Shown piece after piece: positions 61,560 to 64,000 of a stretch of DNA of 64,000 nt (positions are counted from its first letter, which is position 1; each line of letters starts with the position of its first letter). Below the pieces are notes generated by a model. It searched no databases. It saw nothing but the letters and a program-made list of their open reading frames with translations, and had not been told where the DNA came from. A program made the position numbers and the translations under genes. The stretch comes from Pseudonocardiaceae bacterium YIM PH 21723. Its GTDB lineage: Bacteria; Actinomycetota; Actinomycetes; Mycobacteriales; Pseudonocardiaceae. The stretch is taken from contig QZFT01000034.1 in assembly GCA_003600225.1 (NCBI GenBank), positions 62,001 through 126,000 of the forward strand, given 5' to 3'.

Positions 61560-62840
61560 GTGAACAGCACCGACCAACTGACCGTGCAACCGCTATCGAC
61601 TGTGGACGCCACAGTGAGCGTGCTGGGTTCGAAGAGCTACACCAACCGGTACATCGGGCTGGCCTCGCTGGCGGGCACGACAACCCGGATCGAGAACGCC
61701 CTGCTGTCCGATGACACCCGCTACTTCTGCGCCGGCATCGAGAAGTTCGGCCACGTGCGGGTCAGCATCGACGAGCAGGCCAACGCCATCACGGTGGAGC
61801 CGACCGGTGAGCCGATGACCGCTCCCGCCGAGGAGATCTACGTCGGCGGTGCGGGTACCCCCATCCGGTTCCTGATCTCCCTGGCCGGTCTGGCCTCAGG
61901 CGACACGGTGCTCACCGGCAACGCCCGCATGCAGGAGCGGCCGATGGACGACCTGTTGGCCGCACTCGGCCCGCTAGGCGTGTCTGCGGTGAGCGTGAAG
62001 TCCAACGGCTCGCCGCCGATCTCGGTGGCCGGCGGCAGCTACCGCGGCGGCCGGACCACGATCAGCGGCGGGATCAGCAGCCAGTTCACCTCCAGCCTGC
62101 TGATCTCCGCTCTACGCGCCGAGCAGGACACCGAGATCACCGTCTCGGACGACATGGTGTCCAAGCCCTACATCAACATGACCGTCGCCGCTCTCGCCGA
62201 ACGCGGCATCAAGATCGAGCGGGACGGGCACAGCTGGTTCAAGGTGCCGGCCGGAGCAGCCATTGCGGGCGGCACGGCGGTCGTGGAGCCGGACGCCTCA
62301 GGCTTGTCCTATTTCCTGGCCGCCGCCGCGATCACCGGTGGCCGGATCACAATTCCCGGTATCGATCTGTCCTCGCACCAGGGCGATGTGGGACTGGCCA
62401 AGGTGCTGGAGTCGATGGGCTGTCAGGCCGAAGCCGGGCCGGACGGAATCACCTTGCGTGGCGGCGAACTGCGCGGCGTCGACGTGGACATGGAGAACAT
62501 GCCGGACGTGGTGCCCACGCTGGCGATCGTGGCCGCCTTCGCCGAGGGCAGTACGCACATCACCGGTATCGGAAATCTGCGGCTCAAGGAGTGCGACCGG
62601 ATCTCCGCCGTCGCCACCGAGCTCGGCAAGATGGGCATCCGGGTCGAGGAGTTCGCCGACGCCATGACGGTCCACGGCGGATCCCCCCAGGGCGCGGTGA
62701 TCGACACCTATGACGATCACCGGATCGCGATGTGCTTCGCCATCGCCGGCCTGCGCGCAGAGGGCACGGTGATCAACGATCCGGGCTGCGTCAGCAAGTC
62801 CTTCCCCACCTTCTGGAACACGCTGGACTCGCTGCGATGA
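61560..62840 (+). CDS. EPSP-synthase-like (AroA-like) enzyme, predicted arsenoenolpyruvate synthase
   Basis: The 426-residue protein has the full EPSP synthase fold. Visible marks are [29 protein letters not shown] (the family GNAGTxxR loop), [49 protein letters not shown] and TYDDHRIAM. The GTP/GAP-type loop here reads GGAGTPIR, differing from the usual GNAGTAMR. Housekeeping AroA would normally sit elsewhere; here the gene overlaps (ATGA) a phosphoglycerate-mutase-like gene and lies beside arsenic genes. That pair is known from streptomycete organoarsenical clusters, where the AroA-like enzyme is proposed to join arsenate to PEP. Function is inferred from context. Confidence 0.85.
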   Translation: MNSTDQLTVQPLSTVDATVSVLGSKSYTNRYIGLASLAGTTTRIENALLSDDTRYFCAGIEKFGHVRVSIDEQANAITVEPTGEPMTAPAEEIYVGGAGTPIRFLISLAGLASGDTVLTGNARMQERPMDDLLAALGPLGVSAVSVKSNGSPPISVAGGSYRGGRTTISGGISSQFTSSLLISALRAEQDTEITVSDDMVSKPYINMTVAALAERGIKIERDGHSWFKVPAGAAIAGGTAVVEPDASGLSYFLAAAAITGGRITIPGIDLSSHQGDVGLAKVLESMGCQAEAGPDGITLRGGELRGVDVDMENMPDVVPTLAIVAAFAEGSTHITGIGNLRLKECDRISAVATELGKMGIRVEEFADAMTVHGGSPQGAVIDTYDDHRIAMCFAIAGLRAEGTVINDPGCVSKSFPTFWNTLDSLR

Positions 62841-64000
62841 CCCCTGGCGTACTGCTGGTGCTGGACGGGTGGGGCTCCGCCCTGCCCGGTCCGGCCAACA
62901 TGATCGCGGCGGCCGCAACGCCGCACCTCGACCGGCTCGCGGCCAGCTGCCCGAGAACGCTGGCCGCGGCCTCCGGGGAAGCGGTCGGCCTAGCGGCCGG
63001 TGTGGTCGGTAACTCCGAGATCGGCCACATGGTGATCGGCGCGGGCCGGCCGCTTCCCTACGACAGCGTGCTGGTGGCTCAGGCCATCAACACCGGCAGG
63101 CTCCGCGAGTACGGCCTGCTGCGCAGCGCCTGCGAGGCCCTTGCCGTATCGGGCCGATCACTCCACCTCATCGGCCTCTGCTCCGACGGACAGATCCACG
63201 CAGATCTGCACCACAACGCGGAGCTGCTGCACGTGGCCGCGAGCGCCGGGGTCCGGCAGGTCCACCTGCACGCGATCACCGACGGCCGGGATGTGGCCAA
63301 CGGTTCGGCGGCCAAGTATCTGGATCAGCTGGCTGGGATCTGTGGCGCCGCGGGCATCGGCCGAATAGCCACCGTTGTCGGCCGGAATCTGGCGATGGAG
63401 AAGGGCGGCGACATCCGCCGCCTGCAGGCGGTGGTCGGCGCCATGGCCGACGGCGCGGCGACCCTGGCCAATGACTGGCGACCCTGGGTGACCGCCATCG
63501 AGCGGGACGGCGACGTGCCCCCCTTGGTGCTGACCGGCGCGGATGGCCGGATCCAGGCCGGGGACACGGTGCTGTTCACCAATTTCCGCAGCGACCGGAT
63601 CCAGGGCCTGGCAGATCTGCTGGTACAGCACCGCACCAAGGCCCACTTCCTGAGCCTTGCGCAGTACGACACCGAGGCGACCATCCCTGCCCTGGTGAAC
63701 AGGGCCGACGCCGGCGGTGGCCTGGCAGATCAACTCGAACGACACGGCGTGCGCTCCACGCGGATCGCGGAACCGGTGAAGTTCGACCACGTCACCTACT
63801 ACCTGAACGGCCGGAACGATCGCGTACGCGGGGTCGAGCAGTACCGGCGGATCGAAGCCGGATCCGGTCCGGCGATGAACGTCCGCGCGGTCGCCGAGGC
63901 GGTGGTGTCCGAAATGGACGATCCCGATACCGCGTTGATCGTGGCCAATCTGGCCAATATCGACGTCATCGGTCACACCGGGGACGCCGAAGCGACCCTC
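62837..64000 (+). CDS. 2,3-BPG-independent phosphoglycerate-mutase-like enzyme (partial), predicted C-As bond-forming mutase
   Basis: The first 388 codons of an iPGM-family gene are visible; family length is about 510. It starts at ATG 62837, overlapping the AroA-like stop. Metal-site and catalytic blocks are [31 protein letters not shown] (catalytic Ser), [26 protein letters not shown] and [14 protein letters not shown]. The usual family form of the last block is FANPDMVGHTG. In the streptomycete organoarsenical clusters an iPGM-like enzyme beside AroA-like is proposed to rearrange arsenoenolpyruvate to 3-arsonopyruvate, making the C-As bond. The remaining C-terminus and downstream genes lie outside the window. 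Confidence 0.88.
   Translation, partial: MTPGVLLVLDGWGSALPGPANMIAAAATPHLDRLAASCPRTLAAASGEAVGLAAGVVGNSEIGHMVIGAGRPLPYDSVLVAQAINTGRLREYGLLRSACEALAVSGRSLHLIGLCSDGQIHADLHHNAELLHVAASAGVRQVHLHAITDGRDVANGSAAKYLDQLAGICGAAGIGRIATVVGRNLAMEKGGDIRRLQAVVGAMADGAATLANDWRPWVTAIERDGDVPPLVLTGADGRIQAGDTVLFTNFRSDRIQGLADLLVQHRTKAHFLSLAQYDTEATIPALVNRADAGGGLADQLERHGVRSTRIAEPVKFDHVTYYLNGRNDRVRGVEQYRRIEAGSGPAMNVRAVAEAVVSEMDDPDTALIVANLANIDVIGHTGDAEATL

Noticed and set aside
61560-62840. Housekeeping AroA of the shikimate pathway
   Set aside because: All EPSP synthase blocks are present, so this cannot be excluded from sequence alone. The overlap with an iPGM-like gene and the arsenic context make a dedicated cluster role more likely.
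1-64000. tRNA, rRNA, CRISPR arrays and insertion sequences
   Set aside because: No tRNA-like cloverleaf, regular spacer-repeat pattern, rRNA sequence or transposase motif was recognised by eye. A tRNA or small-RNA search program would be needed to be certain.

Overview
The window is high-GC DNA from an actinomycete, probably of the Pseudonocardiales/Streptomyces sort. The evidence is codon use, frequent GTG starts, dense 4-base gene overlaps, a DUF5753/DUF397 regulator pair, an FxLD lanthipeptide cluster, an actinobacterial Tad pilus locus and ArsC enzymes of the low-molecular-weight phosphatase type. No rRNA, tRNA, CRISPR array, transposase, integrase or relaxase was recognised. The gene mix is accessory (conjugation, toxins, defence, natural products, metal resistance), consistent with a megaplasmid or a chromosomal island.

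Layout. (1) 1-6.1 kb: a conjugation/type IV secretion block with a VirB4-like ATPase, a membrane protein, a TraD/VirD4-like ATPase, a replication-relaxation protein and a cell-wall hydrolase. (2) 6.5-10.2 kb: three genes of unknown function, one with a ParB-like motif. (3) 10.2-12.2 kb: a WXG-type polymorphic toxin with an HNH-like tail, its putative immunity protein and a small helical partner. (4) 12.2-22.1 kb: a class I FxLD lanthipeptide cluster (PCMT-like methyltransferase, a 59-residue precursor, LanB, LanC, a stand-alone elimination domain and a helical-repeat protein), with a divergent putative regulator and a family 25 glycosyltransferase. (5) 22.1-28.2 kb: a REase-like protein, then an overlapping six-gene operon (small membrane protein, ECF sigma factor, TPR-HTH protein, SARP, hydrolase, hexapeptide acyltransferase). 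(6) 28.3-31.9 kb: an XRE/DUF397 pair with tandem operators, a secreted NucA/NucB-type nuclease, a putative partner and an orphan copy of the nuclease leader. (7) 32.1-42.9 kb: a complete Tad pilus locus ending in a large LysM-BTAD protein. (8) 42.9-49.2 kb: a conflict island (frameshifted PD-(D/E)XK nuclease, HEPN-like protein, caspase and EACC1) lying between the LysM-BTAD gene and a decayed copy of its 3' end. Each copy is followed by a hairpin with the same loop but a different, fully paired stem.

(9) 49.3-64.0 kb: an arsenic region. It starts with an arsR-acr3-three-helix-arsC-arsC operon, followed by a Cys-rich protein, a CmtR/CDF metal pair, and a PucR regulator with an acyl-CoA ligase and a thiolase. 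Next come a second arsR, an MFS exporter, an ArsR-GNAT (ArsN-like) fusion and a LuxR-type regulator. It ends with an EPSP-synthase-like gene overlapping a phosphoglycerate-mutase-like gene that runs off the window. The AroA-like/iPGM-like pair beside arsenic resistance genes is the signature of the organoarsenical biosynthesis clusters of Streptomyces lividans and S. coelicolor. I regard this as the most exciting content. The neighbouring arsenic efflux, arsenate reduction and N-acetylation genes would then be self-protection, and the ligase and thiolase possible tailoring enzymes (inference).
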